Source of the DNA: Gymnogyps californianus | Taxonomy: Eukaryota; Chordata; Aves; Accipitriformes; Cathartidae | Direction of reading: 5' to 3' | Assembly: GCF_018139145.2 (NCBI RefSeq) | Contig: NC_059471.1 | Location: 212,369,494-212,433,493, forward strand | DNA: 64,000 nucleotides | Shown here: positions 49,183-61,329 of the stretch, one piece after another | Layout: each line of letters begins with the position of its first letter | Numbering within the stretch: the first letter of the stretch is position 1 | The notes under the pieces: model-generated | Told to the model about the DNA's origin: nothing | What the model saw: only the letters and a program-made list of their open reading frames with translations | Databases searched by the model: none | Program-made: the position numbers and the translations under genes

Positions 49183-50059
49183 ATGTAATTAACTCCCCCT
49201 CCCCATGACTGCACAAGCTCTGCCCCTGGGGACAGGATGAAAGGAAAAAACATGACAGATGTTAGTCATATTGCCTAGTGCATGACTTGAAAGTGCTCTG
49301 GTAGTTCAGCAATGAGCGTTATGGAAAAACATTTATGGAACAAAGAGGCCGTTATCTCAGTATCTCGACTGTGCCGGGCATCACGGAGCCCCTTTACTGC
49401 TGCTCCTATCCAGTCTGGCACATTATTTCTTGCTGCGACATCTTTCTGTGTAGCCTTTGTAGATAATCCTTGTGATAAAGCTCCCTTCAGAAAAATGGGA
49501 GTTTTTCATTTTTAAATACATAACGTGATCACCTTATGCTGAGGCTGGACTTGAATAGAAATACCATGAGAAGATTTTCCTTCTCCATCCGCTAAGCCTG
49601 CTGTTCTCAGATGCAAGCCATCCTTTGATTTTTTTTTTTTTTGCAAGTTTAGCCTCTGTTAGGAGCACAGGATTCATCTATTTATGAACATTGTGTGTGA
49701 TTATTTCACTGATTAATCTGAATATAAGACGTACAGCAACAAGCTAATTCTAAAGCCTTTCCTGGTGACGCTAACACGTCTTTGAATTCTTTATTTCAGA
49801 TTCAGTACAACACAGAGAAGAATTGCTACATTGGGCACAGGGATTTGAGGGGGCAGGATAAAAGAAAATAAAATGCCATGTAGGCTGAGTGAGGAATGTA
49901 GTTAGCTGTCATAAATCTCTAGAGAAAAGATCTCTCCAGAGCTGGGTTCATCCAGTGATCCCCTCACTGACTCCAGTCCTAAAGATCAAAGAGCAGTGGA
50001 TTAAGTAGCATGTATTCTGCAGTGACGTGCTGCTGGGGATTAGCTAGGTAGGAATCACC

Positions 50060-50770
50060 TGAATAAAAGATCACAGCACCGTAGTACAATTTTGACTGGA
50101 AGGGACCTCGGGAGATCCTAGTCCAACCCGCTGCTCAGGGCTGGGCCAACTTCAGTGTTAGATCAGGTTGCTCAGGGCCAAGCCTAGTTGAATTTTGAAT
50201 GTCTCCAAGGATGGAGGCATCTCAGGGGTCCTCTCAGGACCTCTGTTCCAGTGCTTAACTTCTTTCATGGTGAACTTTTCCTTCCTTATATCTAATTGGA
50301 ATTGCCCTTCCAGCAAATTCTTGTGCCCATCCCATCCATGTGGCTTTTTGTCCTTTTGTTGTATGCTCCTGAGAAACATCTGAATCCATCTTCTTTAGGT
50401 TGTTGAAGACAGCTATAAGATCCCACCCCGCCTCCTCTTCCCCTGAACCTGTCTCTTCTCCAGGATGAACAAACTGATTGTCTCAGTATCACCACATACA
50501 TCATGTGCTCTGGTTCCCTCATCATCTTGGACTATAACCAAACTGGACTCACTCCAATTGGCTGGCTGCTCTCTTGGTGGCCCAAAACTGGCCACAGTAC
50601 TCTAGATGTGGTCTCACAAGTACCAAATAAAAGCAAATAATTAATTCCCTTGACCTGCTTATGGAGCAAAGGAGATGCTCTGGGATACCACTGATACTGA
50701 TACTGCAGAGCCTTTTGAAGCTGCCACCAACGGTCAGTGCCAGTGACCTGTATAAATGATGGCCTTAGGC
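50060..50770 (-). mobile_element. CR1-type LINE 3' fragment, antisense
   Basis: The + strand shows in order TTTTGACTGGAAGGGACCTC, GATCCTAGTCCAACCCGCTG, GATCAGGTTGCTCAGGGCCA, TGAATGTCTCCAAGGATGGA, TGTTCCAGTGCTTAACTTC, AAGACAGCTATAAGATCCC, CTTCTCCAGGATGAACAAAC and GGCCACAGTACTCTAGATGT. All are recognisable reverse-complement blocks of the CR1 3' region and UTR. It is clearly diverged from young copies, with no intact open frame. Confidence 0.85.
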
Positions 50771-53700
50771 CTGTTCTCACTGCATAAAATTCACATTGAT
50801 CCAGCAAAAAAATCACTAGTTGTCTCAAAAGAGGTCCAAAGACTATGTGATGTTGGGTGGTGGCTTTTAGTCTTCATTGTGGCCTGTCAGGATGAGGGCT
50901 AAGGTTTTTCGGGGCAGTTGGGAGTCTCCAGCTGCCAGTGACACTTCTTGGCCTGTTACGGTTATGATCACTGCCCCATGCTATGAGCATGCTAGTTGGC
51001 TGCAGGGGCTGCTTCTGGAGTGAGTCACCTAAGTCACTTGGAGAAAGCTTTTGGGCATAGCTGCCATGATAACTCAGTGTAGGCTCTGGAAATAGGACCA
51101 GACCAGTTCTCCAACATGTTCCTACCAGGCTTTCACCCAGGCACCCTCAGACATCTCCTCATCCCTTGGTCTGGGGCACTGAACTCACCCTCAGCATTAC
51201 GCTGTAAAGATAAAGATGAAACAGGAACAGCTTGTGAAGTATGAATGGGGGGGCCCTCGCCCCGCTAATGTTTGAGGGCCATAAGGCATCACATAAGAAA
51301 CCTAAGTCAAGCTGCTGACCAGTGTTCACACTGGCCCATCTGCTCCACAGGCTGCTATCCCCAGTCAGTTTGGATATAAGGCAGTCTGCCTCAACTGCTC
51401 TTGGTGAGGGGGAATTGTAATGGGGGGGCTTTGCTGTGGCCAGTGATGTAGTAGTATGGCCAAGAGAGCTACTTTTAAGTCTTGCTTGGTGTTAATGTGG
51501 CTGCTAAAATGTCTTTGCAGATTTTGTCCTCAAGCGTTTCTTGTGATTGGTACTGGTGACTAGAAAGAGCCTACAGGGGCTAGAAAAAGGAGGGAGGAGA
51601 GTAGAGCATGTCTTATGCTGGCTCTTGGTTTGTAACCACATGAGGGATGTACTCATGCTGTGTAGCACAATAGAGATACCTTCTTGTTAGCTCCAAGATT
51701 ACACAGTGTAGCCATGTCAGTATATCTCTGTGCCCAAGAAAAATCTTATCACCTTTGCTTTGGAGAATGGCGATCCATGCAGATGCGCCTATACTGTCTT
51801 CAAGACCTGAAATTTCATCCTTGCATGGTGGATCCAACTCCTTGGAGGCAATGTGATGGGCCACCATGCCATCTCCCAGTGCATAGCAGACATGCATGAC
51901 TGTCACACTTCTAAGCTCCTACGTTTTAGAGTAAATGCGTTACACCACGAGCATTTACTGTTTTGAGAAATCAAACAAAAACCCAACTGAGAACTTGATT
52001 ACCTTGTTCTTCTGATGACCTAAATCACAAGGTTTGCTGCAGCACTTTTACATACTTGCTGCTGTACTTGTGCTTTCCTTTGGGTGACTTAGTGCTACAC
52101 AGAGCAGCTCTGAGGGTACTCCAGTGATTTATAACAAGCTTTCTAGTTGAGGGCATGTATTTATCATGTTACAACAAACGAATGATTAATAGTTGCCATA
52201 GTGATAATGAGAACTTGAAGTCTTTGAGCACTACAGAGTCAAGTGCAAGCCTTGGCACATCTTTGCTGCAAAGCAATCGTGGTGGGGTCTTAAAAATAGA
52301 GGCTCAGGAACCAGCGTCACTTAATAACACTTTAACACCCTATGGAGAAAACATTAAAAAATAATCATATGCTTATTTAGAAATGTGAAAAAAACAGATG
52401 GGAAAGACTCACTTCAGGTTTTTCACTGTAAGAAGACATTTAAATATTTTCGCAGCATCTACTTTTTCTTCTTTTTTTTTTTAATGCAATTGAAAGCTGC
52501 TGCTTTTTACTGCTAACCTTCCCCTTCTTCTTTCTGCTGGCACAACTTTGCTAATTGAAATGTTATATGGAGAAAATCTCAGCTTTCCAAGGTCCTGCCA
52601 ATGCTTCTCTTTAATCCTAGGCACGTAATCATTTCTCTTCAAGTTTTCTTGCCAGCCACCAATAAGAAGTCTTTGCAGAGATGTGCAGATTTGCCCACCA
52701 TTATTTCTTGATATTCTGTGAAGGAAAATGTCATTCAGACATCTGTGGGACACTAGGGCATACGGGTCGTTGCTGAAGCTTATAGCTGTTTGTTCAAGAC
52801 CAGGTTGGCCACAAGTCCCTCTGTATTCAACAGCCTGTGCGGCATAATGCAATGGTCAAAGAGGAGCTTGTTAGTGATGGGAGACCCGGACCCAACAGCT
52901 GGTAAAGTTAACTCGGGTGATGTGTCCTAACGGTCTCAAATCGTTCCTCAAAAAATGGCAGCGAGCAGGAAAAGCTTTTACTCGGTTATCCTCCACTGGT
53001 GTCAGTTTGCTGCAACATTTAGCCTGGAAATGAAGACTCAGCGAAAGTATAAATAAAATGTTGAGAGTCAGAGTGGCAAAGCCCTCCTTTTCTACCTGAT
53101 GCCTCCCAAGATCATTTATAAATGAGACTCACAATCCACAGGGAAAAATAGAGAGCAGACTTGGTGGCCATTAACTACTACAAGAACTAATTAAATGAGA
53201 GGGAAGGAATCTGAAACCACTGGGACATGCAGAAGCTTTGTTTTGCTTACTGGTACGCTGGGAAGTTCCAGCTGAGGATCTGGAAGATGAGTCGACTGAT
53301 TTATCCAGGAGATCAGATAAAGAGCAAAGCAGGAGGTAGCGTGCCAAACTAAAGAACGTGCACAATATTGTTTGACATCAATGTGCAGCTAATATCCTCT
53401 GGGAGGATCGAAAAGTGATGAGAAGCCTCTCCCTTGTGTTACTACGGCATTTCCCCTCCTTGGGGCTTTTCCTGTGAACAGCTCTGAAGCATCGGGATCC
53501 TGTACTGTAAAATTAGTGTAAAATTATTTTTCTTGCTTCATCAGCCTGTGTTTGTGGGACTCTGAAATCACTGTCAGCTCTTCGGAGCACTTAAGGTTTG
53601 AAGACAGCCTCTGCCTGAGGATACCAGGCAGTCCTCACCTCAACAGCGGTAAATTAGAGAAAAGAGAAGAACATGCATTACCAGGAGTCCCAGGCAATGT

Positions 53701-56700
53701 GATAGTTAAGCGAAAACAAAGATAAACTGTTTTGCTGTTACCAGCAAGTTATAAAGCATTAATTATTAGCCAGTACTGCTCTGCAAGCCAATGCAGGTTG
53801 GAGGTTCAGTGCTAGCAGATATCTCCCATCAACTCACACAGCCATCAGGCACTCAAAAAGCTTCAAGACCTGTGAGTCCCTATCGCCAGGTGTTGCCGTA
53901 CACGTGCCTCTACTCGGCCAGATGTCTGATGGTTGCACCAACATCTGCACATGGCTCGGTCGCTATGAACTCATAAGACCCATGTGTGTAGGAGCCACCA
54001 TCCACAGGCTGTGTGTGCCACTCACAAAGCACACAGGTGGATCAGGCGTGTTGACTTTGCCGTGTGAGATGATCTTGTGCTCTGCCTTTCTAATTAGGTC
54101 AAGAGGAACACAATGCTCCAGCAGCTTCGAGGGCTCGGGGTAACTAATTCAGCACTAGAGTGGGAGTTGCTCCAGAGGCAGCGTTGTGTCCCATAGATGT
54201 ACTTTAAGCATTGAACACAGCTAATGAAGTTATTAAAAGGCAGCAAAATTTTCGCCATTTCAGTGAACCAGCTAAGTTGCAATGCCCTCAGACAGGCTGG
54301 AATGGATGTTTGTAGTACTAAAATGTCACACTGTTGTACGTGACAAAATTGTCCACTACTGATGGGCTTCACCCAAGCCAACATTTGGCCACTCACAGTT
54401 TCCTGGGGTTGCCCACAGCACGCGGCCTAGCCTGGCTGAAAATACCGCTTTGTCTGCAGCCAGAATGGGCTTTGTGAGTTGCCAAAATAATCCTGAGACT
54501 TCACATGAGCAACAGTTTGTGTGCTATTTCTGAGTTATAAAATTTTGCAAAAAAGGCAAAATGATCACTTCAGTGAGAAGGTTTTTGAACAAGTTTTTGT
54601 TCAATTAGCACAACTTGATTTATTGCTAGGTGAGCCCTCAAACAGCCTGTAATTACAGACCCACAACTGCAAAGTAGAAAGATTATGAAGGTTAAACATA
54701 TCAAGTCTTTGCATGAGAAGGAAGTGATCAATGAAAAAAAAAAGAGCAGAGTTAACGAGAGATAAAAGAATTCAAGAGCGTGGCAGATAGATAGCTTCGT
54801 GCTAGGACATTCTGTAATGAAAGGAGACAGCACAGCAAATGAAAGCAGAAAACCCTGATATTGCTTAGAGTACTATTTGAAATCTTAGATGTAGTCTTCA
54901 CAAATAACTCTCATTTTAAGGGCTAGTACACTTTCTTTTCAGTCCCAAATTTACCTGCTGTGCTAATGCCCTGTCCTCTCACATTTATTATTGAAAATTA
55001 ATTACTGGAGTAATAAGGATATATAAAAAATATCTTCAAACAGGTTATAAAAAGAGTTGTATGCACTGAAGGGAAGTTACCCACTGCATTTTAAGATTAC
55101 GGCATGAATAAATCTCTTGGTGTTCTCATTTCAGTGCTTTCTCACACACTGTGTCCCACCATTGTGCCTAGAAGGGAGAGACAAATACAGTCTTTTGGGC
55201 TAGCTAACCTTGTCCCAGAAGGATTACTCTTAAAGACCATTTTCTGCTCTTTGCAATCCTAAATCCCATGGGAGGAGAAGCTTCCCGTGCCGCCCCAGAG
55301 GCAGGCTTGCCCTCTATTACATTTCACTTTAAGGAAATATTTTCCTGATCTTCAGCCTTTATGTCTCACTTGCTTAATTCCTTCCCACTGCACCTAGTTA
55401 GATTCCCTTGTACAATCCTAAATAATTAATCACCTCCTTCATTCATTTCAAATACTTGTTGAATACAGAGCAGAGAACAAGAATTACTCATAGGAAGAAA
55501 AGGAATGGGAACTGGATGAGAGAGGACCAGTCGAGAGGTGAGGAACAGGGAAAGAACTATGCTCCAAGCATAAAATCCAAGCTGCTGGGAAGAGTAAAAG
55601 GGATACAGGAGCGCTGCAGTGCCCCATGGCTGATTCGTGCTGCTTACTTTTGCATATTAATTTGGGAAGGCAAAACACAGTTCCTCATGGGGTCTTGAAG
55701 TGCTCTGCTCAGAAGAAGGTATCCTTTGATGCCTGTCAGTCCGAAACAGCAGCAGTATGCAGGCAGTTCCCCAGGCATGGCTGAGCAACCGAACGTAAAA
55801 TGGGAGCGGTGGTGAGTGCACCACGAACATAAGCCCTGCAGCCATTTAGATGCCCCGCAAGCCTTCGGCAGGTGAAAGCTGCTCAGGGGAAGGCAGTTCT
55901 GCGTATATGCAGAAGCAGGACTCAAGGGAGCTTCCAGCACTGATAGTAGTGCTCCTCACAAGCTTGCTTTCCCAAGGACACGGGTGGATTTTGCTGCAAA
56001 AAATCCATTTTGAAGGGTTGTGAGGGGGTTTGGGGTTTTTTGTTTGTTTGTTTATTTTGTTTTGTTTTGTTTTTTTCCTGTGTGTTTTGTTTCCTTATAC
56101 CTTGAAAGCTGAAGATCACAAATTTCTAGGCAAGCCTGGAAGTGCATCCCTAGAGCACAAGGGCTCCTTACCGGCAGAAGGCATGCCCCAGTGCACCGTG
56201 TCCAGCTGCCATGAGCTGAGCACCCAGCCGGGATGCTAAAGTCAGGTCTCTGCACCAGGATCCCTTCCTCACTCTCCTTCAGCGGAGAACGAGCAGTTTC
56301 TTCAGATACATAATAGGTCAAACTAAGGCCTGACCCACATCTGACGATATCTCTCTAGCTTTCCCAATAGGTGTACAAGCATGCTCAAACAACCAAGAAC
56401 CTCGGTTAACCGAGCCCAAGGGCTGGCCACACGAAAGCTCTTATGTCTAAAAGTAGGCAGTTGGGCACCAGTTCCCTGGGTTGAACTCCACAGCCCTGGG
56501 GGACTGTAGGTAGGAAATATTTCTGTACTTTGCCAAGGAACAGAGGGTAGTCAGCAAGCAGGGAGATGGCCAGCTGTTAATAGAAAACAGTAAGGCTAAA
56601 TGAGCTGAAGAAAATGAGGCTGGAGGAGAAGGGGGCACTGTGAATGACTCCTGTTAAGCCTGTTTGCCCTCCATGCAAAGCTACAATCCAGCTGCTTGGT

Positions 56701-57330
56701 GTTGTTTCCATGAGTTGTGCACTTCTTATTTATTCACACCTGGGAACGTGACCTCTCATCCAGGAGCTCTGTTCTACCAAGAGTAAATTTATGGCTGGCA
56801 TCTGCTCCTGCACCAGGCACAGGGAGGTGATTTACGGTAAAGAAATTGCATTCTGACCCAGTGACAAGCCATTTTCCTGAGATGTTGAAGATATAAACAG
56901 CCAGGCTGTGGCATAAGCATGGGTACAATTTCAGTAGTTGTGAAAACGCTTACACCTCCCAGTGCACCCCACAGCCCCACTGCTGTTGTTCAGAAGTTGG
57001 ATGCCGCTATAACTCTCTTGTGAGGTAGCAGGAACACTAAAAGGGAGGCACATGGGCAGGGATGGGACAGTGCTACGGTTTTCTTTTTATTAAGAAATAT
57101 ATTTTGGCACAAATTGGAGCTGTCTAGTAAGCAAGCATCCCCAGTCATGAAGAAGGTGCTTGGAAAGGGACAGGGAAGTGGGGCATCTCACGGGGGAATT
57201 TGTGGTAGCACTTGACTGTGTAAGGCCCATGAAGATGACCATGGGATCCACTGGCTTGGTAGATGGGTGGGAATAAAAGAAAAATTACATGAAAGCAGAC
57301 CTGCCTATGCAACCTCATTTGCTGGGCTTG
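50771..57330. other. Intergenic sequence, no recognised gene
   Basis: No named gene. 50850-51900 has G runs (51246-51252 and 51422-51428) and no evident family. The frames 52481-52852 (-), 54094-54396 (-), 55644-55940 (-) and 51613-51906 (-) carry no known domain. 52840-52960 may hold a degraded SINE, too weak to assign. Confidence 0.5.
56035..56077. repeat. (TTTG/TTTTG)n low-complexity run
   Basis: GTTTGTTTGTTTATTTTG followed by repeated TTTTG units. Confidence 0.85.
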
Positions 57331-57890
57331 TGTCGTGGTTTAACCCCAGCCAGCAATTAAGCACCACAGCCGCTCGCTCACTTCCCTCCCCACCCTGGGA
57401 TGGGGGAGAGAATCGGGGCGGGGGGGAAGTAAAACTCGTGAGTTGAGATAAAGACAGTTTAATAGGACAGAAAAGGAAGGGAAAATAATAATAATAATAA
57501 TAATAATAGAACATACAAAACAAGTGATGCACAATACAATCGCTCACCACCTGCTGACCGATGCCCAGCCAATCTCCGAGCTGCAGTGTCCCCCAGCTAA
57601 CTCCCCCCAGTTTATATACTGGGCATGATGTCATATGGTATGGAATACCCCTTTGGCTCATCTGGGTCAGCTGTCCTTGCTGTGTCCCCTCCCAGCTCCT
57701 TGTGCACTCCCAGCCTCTGCTGGCAGGGCAGTGTGAGAAGCTGAGCAGTCCTTGACTTAGTATAAGCGCTGCTTAGCAACAACTAAAACATCAGTGTGTT
57801 ATCAACATTATTCTCATCCTACATCGAAAACACAGCACTGTACTAGCTACTAGGAAGAAAATTAACTTTATTCCAGCTGAAACCAGGACA
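57331..57890 (-). mobile_element. Solo LTR, second copy of the 10.7-kb family
   Basis: It begins TGTCGTGGTTTAACCCC and ends AAACCAGGACA on the + strand, with TG...CA ends on the minus strand, and aligns to 10713-11303 end to end. Minus-strand TATATAAA lies at 57611-57618 and ATTAAA at 57458-57463. It carries an (AAT)n run at 57483-57508. The flanks GCTTG and AGGAC do not match, so no target duplication is visible; its right edge lies against another LTR fragment. Confidence 0.9.
57483..57508. repeat. (AAT)n microsatellite inside the LTR
   Basis: Eight to nine AAT units; the same place in the copy at 10713-11303 has an imperfect AT-rich version. Confidence 0.9.
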
Positions 57891-58366
57891 AGGACTCACG
57901 TTGGAGAAGTTCAAGGAGGACTGTCTCCCGTGGGAGGGATCCCACGCTGGAGCAGGGGAAGAGTGTGAGGAGTCCTCCCCCTGAGGAGGAAGGAGCGGCA
58001 GAAACAACATGTGATGAACTGACCCAAACCCCCATTCCCCGTCCCCCTGCACCGCTCAGGGGGAGGAGGTAGAGGAATCAGGAATGAAGTTAAGCCCGGG
58101 AAGAAGGGAAGGGTGGGGGGAAGGCGTTTTAAGATTTATTTTTATTTTCTCATTACCGTACTCTGATTTGATTGGTAATAAATCAAATTAATTTCCCCCA
58201 AGTCGAGTCTGTTTTGCCCATGACGCTAATTGCTGAGTGATCTCCCTGTCCTTATCTTGACCCACGAGCCTTTGGTTATATTTCCTCTCCCCTGTCCAGC
58301 TGAGGAGGGGAGTGATAGAGCGGCTTTGGTGGGCACCTGGTGTCCAGCCGGGGTCAACCCACCACA
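57891..58366 (+). mobile_element. 3' part of a different avian ERV/LTR element
   Basis: Contains GGTAATAAATCAAATTAATT with AATAAA at 58177-58182, then CTGTCCTTATCTTGACCCAC and an end of GGGTCAACCCACCACA. The CTGTCCTTATCT-GACCCACGAG block resembles the U5-side sequence of the neighbouring LTR, so the two families are probably related. From memory this is a very common bird LTR tail. Its 5' LTR boundary is not visible, and it is in the opposite orientation to the adjoining LTR. Confidence 0.75.
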
Positions 58367-58424
58367 GCAAGCCAAGGCAAGTGCAAGTGCAACACCCATA
58401 TTTCCCACTGCTTCATATCCCATC

Positions 58425-59190
58425 TCATCAAGTTTGCAGATGACACCAAATTGATGGGGGGTGACCAAGGGCAGGGCTGCCAGTCAGAGGGACCTTGACA
58501 GGCTGCAGGAAAGGGCCAGCAGGGATTCTGTGAAATTCAAGGACAAATGCAGAGATCTGCACCTGGGAAGGAAGAGGTGCTTGCAGTGATACAGGCTGGG
58601 GACAGACAGGCTGGGGACAGACAGGCTGGGGAGCAGCTCTGCTGAAAAGGACCTGGGTCGCCCTGGTGGGAGGTGACCACAAGCCGGCAGCGTGCCCTGG
58701 CAACAAAGCAAGCCAAGAGAATCCTGGGCTGCATGAAGAGCGTCAGAGCCAGGACACTGAGGGAAGTGGTTATCCCTGCCTCCGTAAGACACTTGTTACA
58801 CCACATCTAGGTACTGCATCCAATTTTGTGTTCCTTCAGTACAGAAAAGTGATGGACAGGGAGTTCAGCAAAGGGCCACCAGCACGGTTGGGCAGGCTGG
58901 AGCACTCGCCTGCCAGCAGAGGCTGAGGGAGTTGGGCTTGTTCAGTGTGGAGCAGAGACAGCTTCGGGGGCACCTACCAGCAGCACCCTCCCCTGATATC
59001 TATGAGGAACTTATCGAGAAGGTTTAGCAGGGCTTTTTGCAGTGGCATTTGGCAGGGTGTGAGAGGCAAGGGGCATCAATTGCAACAAGAGAGGTTCATG
59101 CTGGGTATCAGGAAAAACACCTTCACTATGTCTTTGACACTAGTCATAGTGCAACAAATTGCCCAGAGAGGCTGTGAGGTTCCTGCTTTT
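58425..59190 (+). mobile_element. CR1 LINE 3' fragment (ORF2 C-terminus and 3' UTR)
   Basis: Reads in order CATCTCATCAAGTTTGCAGA, TGACACCAAATTGATGGGGG, GAGATCTGCACCTGGGAAGG, GAGCAGCTCTGCTGAAAAGG, CTGCATGAAGAGCGTCAGAG, AGGTACTGCATCCAATTTTG, GGAGCAGAGACAGCTTCGGG and GTATCAGGAAAAACACCTTC. This is the known CR1 order from the end of the reverse-transcriptase region to the 3' UTR. Several stops break the frame. A 15-base unit is locally tandem-repeated at 58592-58632. Confidence 0.88.
58592..58632. repeat. 15-bp tandem repeat inside CR1
   Basis: CAGGCTGGGGACAGA is present about 2.7 times in a row; ordinary CR1 copies carry this site once, so it is a local expansion. Confidence 0.8.
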
Positions 59191-61329
59191 TCCTTTATTA
59201 TTCTTGTGAGCAGGAGGAACCAGTGTCTGCTTCTCATCTGTTGTCTAGGGCAGGGGGGGTGCCCCGGTCTGTGGCACGATTATGCCAGGATCAGGGACGA
59301 AGGCTGGTGTGGCACAAATTATGTGATACTTTGGCCACATCCACAACGGGTAAGCAATCGTTTCCTGGGGATCCTCAGCCCCAAAAGTTGCATAGGATGA
59401 AACTAATGCAGAGGTGTTCCATAGATCATGTAAGTACAACTCCTTGGGGGTCTGGCTCTTCCGTCATAGGGATATTCTGCATACATCTATCCCCTTGAAA
59501 GCAGTCCCGCTGCAGTCGGTGTTTTTTTTGGCACAATTGCCACTTAGGGCCTGTGGAACGTCACCTGGGGCTCATTTGTTAACAGTAGGATTCATTCACT
59601 GAATTTCAACTTCATCTGTCTACAAATTAGACCCCTAGAGCTCAACTTTTTTTTAATAAATGCAGGCATTAATACCGTTTGAGTTGCCCTGGAGTATCCA
59701 ATGTGGCCCAGGTTTAGGAAAGTGAATAAAGGCCTTAAAGTGGGATTCAGCTCACAGACTCATCCTTCTAAGCCTAGGGAACCTTAGCTGGGTATCTGTC
59801 TGGATGCACCAGACTCATATGCTTATGCTATTTAGAGCCCTTGAAATGGCGTAGGATATCCCACACTGGAGGTCACAAATGTCCTAGTCATCCTGCATCA
59901 TGTCTGCAGGCCCTTCATGGATGTTTCGGAGATTCTAGGACATCTCAAACAGCACTAGATGCCTACGTCTGGCAAACAAATCGAGCCATACCTGTCTGTT
60001 TCAGGGCAAGCAGAATAACTCTGCTGACCAGTTTACTGTTGCCCAACATAGGAGCTAAGACTCTTGGTGCACCTGGGTCTCTGAGTTGGTTAAGCTAGTC
60101 ATCCAGGGCTTGACTGAATTGCCTAAACAGAGGTGCTTAGTGCCATCTGAGATGATACCTAGAGTAGTCTGAGACACCCACATGGGGCTGGCAGATAGGA
60201 CAAAGGACCTAGAGGAGACCTGTGCCCTTCTGTTGCAGCGGTTGCAGCTATTAGTTAAGCAGGGTATCCTCAGGCACTGGGAGCAATGCTTGATGCCTCT
60301 ACTAAGCAAACTGAATTCTGCTCCTATTCTCCGATGGAAAGTCAGCAACACCTCCAGAGAGCTCCTTCACTCTCTGGTCTTAGCCATACTGCGTCAGGTG
60401 GGAAGAATTGTCTCCAGGATGCACTTACGCTACCCTGACTAGCAGAGATGTCTACAGGGATAAGCTGTGGCACGTGTCTGCTTTGAGGAGTGCTGGGCTG
60501 AGGTTGAGGTTCTTGAGCAGATACATTGGTATCTCAGCATCTTTATGGTCTATGCCCAAGAGATATGATGAGAGACCTGTATGGTATCACTGTGGCCTGA
60601 AAGAGCACCTGTACCTATGCTGCTGCTGCTTATCCATTTTTATCTGTAATGACACTGGTGTCAGGTCAGTTTGACTGACGAAGGTTTCTTCTGATTTCCA
60701 AATCACCTCTCTTCTCTAAAAGGTCCCGTGCACCTGGGTATCCCCCACTCCCCAGGTGGTACTGACTCTTTTCCACTGTCTGCTTCAGAGCCAGAGGGCT
60801 TTAACTAACTCATATGTGTGTCAATGAGAAGCAACTGTATCTGTTCAGAGGAGGATGACTGAATGAAAAAGTATTTTACCTTCACCCATGCTCCCTATTG
60901 ATTTAGAAATAAATATGTGTTACCCCATGGTTCCCCACTACGTTGTCAACTCTACCTGGGTGAGAAGTGCAGGACAACAGCAAAAATGTCTTTAAGTGTA
61001 TTCATTTTAGCATTGAACTTAGGCTTATGGAGATGGGAAAACTGCTAGTCATGCTGCAGAAAAAGAGGAAATGTCATAAATTCTCTTCTTTCACATACCT
61101 AGGTGTCAGAAGGATAAAATAGTTTCTGGTCCAACTCTGTAACAGTCTACTTAGCTACCATTGCTATTAAAGATACAATATTTCCAAGCAGGTAGCCCCA
61201 GGTACCTTGGGCTGAGAACGGGACAGAGAGGTCTCATCCATTGACATGAACCTTTAGGACTCTTTAAGCACACCAGCAGCATTCCAGACAATGGGGAACG
61301 TGCTGTTCTCATGCTCACATTCATAAAAG
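59191..61329. other. Intergenic sequence between two CR1 copies, unclassified
   Basis: No recognised gene. The frame 60182-60442 (+), with ETCALLLQRLQLLVKQG-like content, is open for 86 codons without a known domain, and a minus-strand frame overlaps it. Compositionally the stretch looks like old repeat debris, but I cannot place it in a family. Confidence 0.4.

Larger units (their letters stand above)
43195..50059. other. Intergenic sequence, no recognised gene
   Basis: No named gene. The longest frame here, 47293-47748 (+, 151 codons), overlaps an old repeat fragment at its end and has no known domain. 44502-44900 (+) is also open without features. An AT-rich, repeat-poor block at 48360-48720 is a candidate conserved element. 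A T-run lies at 49629-49642. Confidence 0.5.

Noticed and set aside
60182..60442. 86-codon frame with Leu/Gln-rich content
   Set aside because: No family is recognised, a minus-strand frame overlaps it, and the surrounding sequence looks like old repeat debris.
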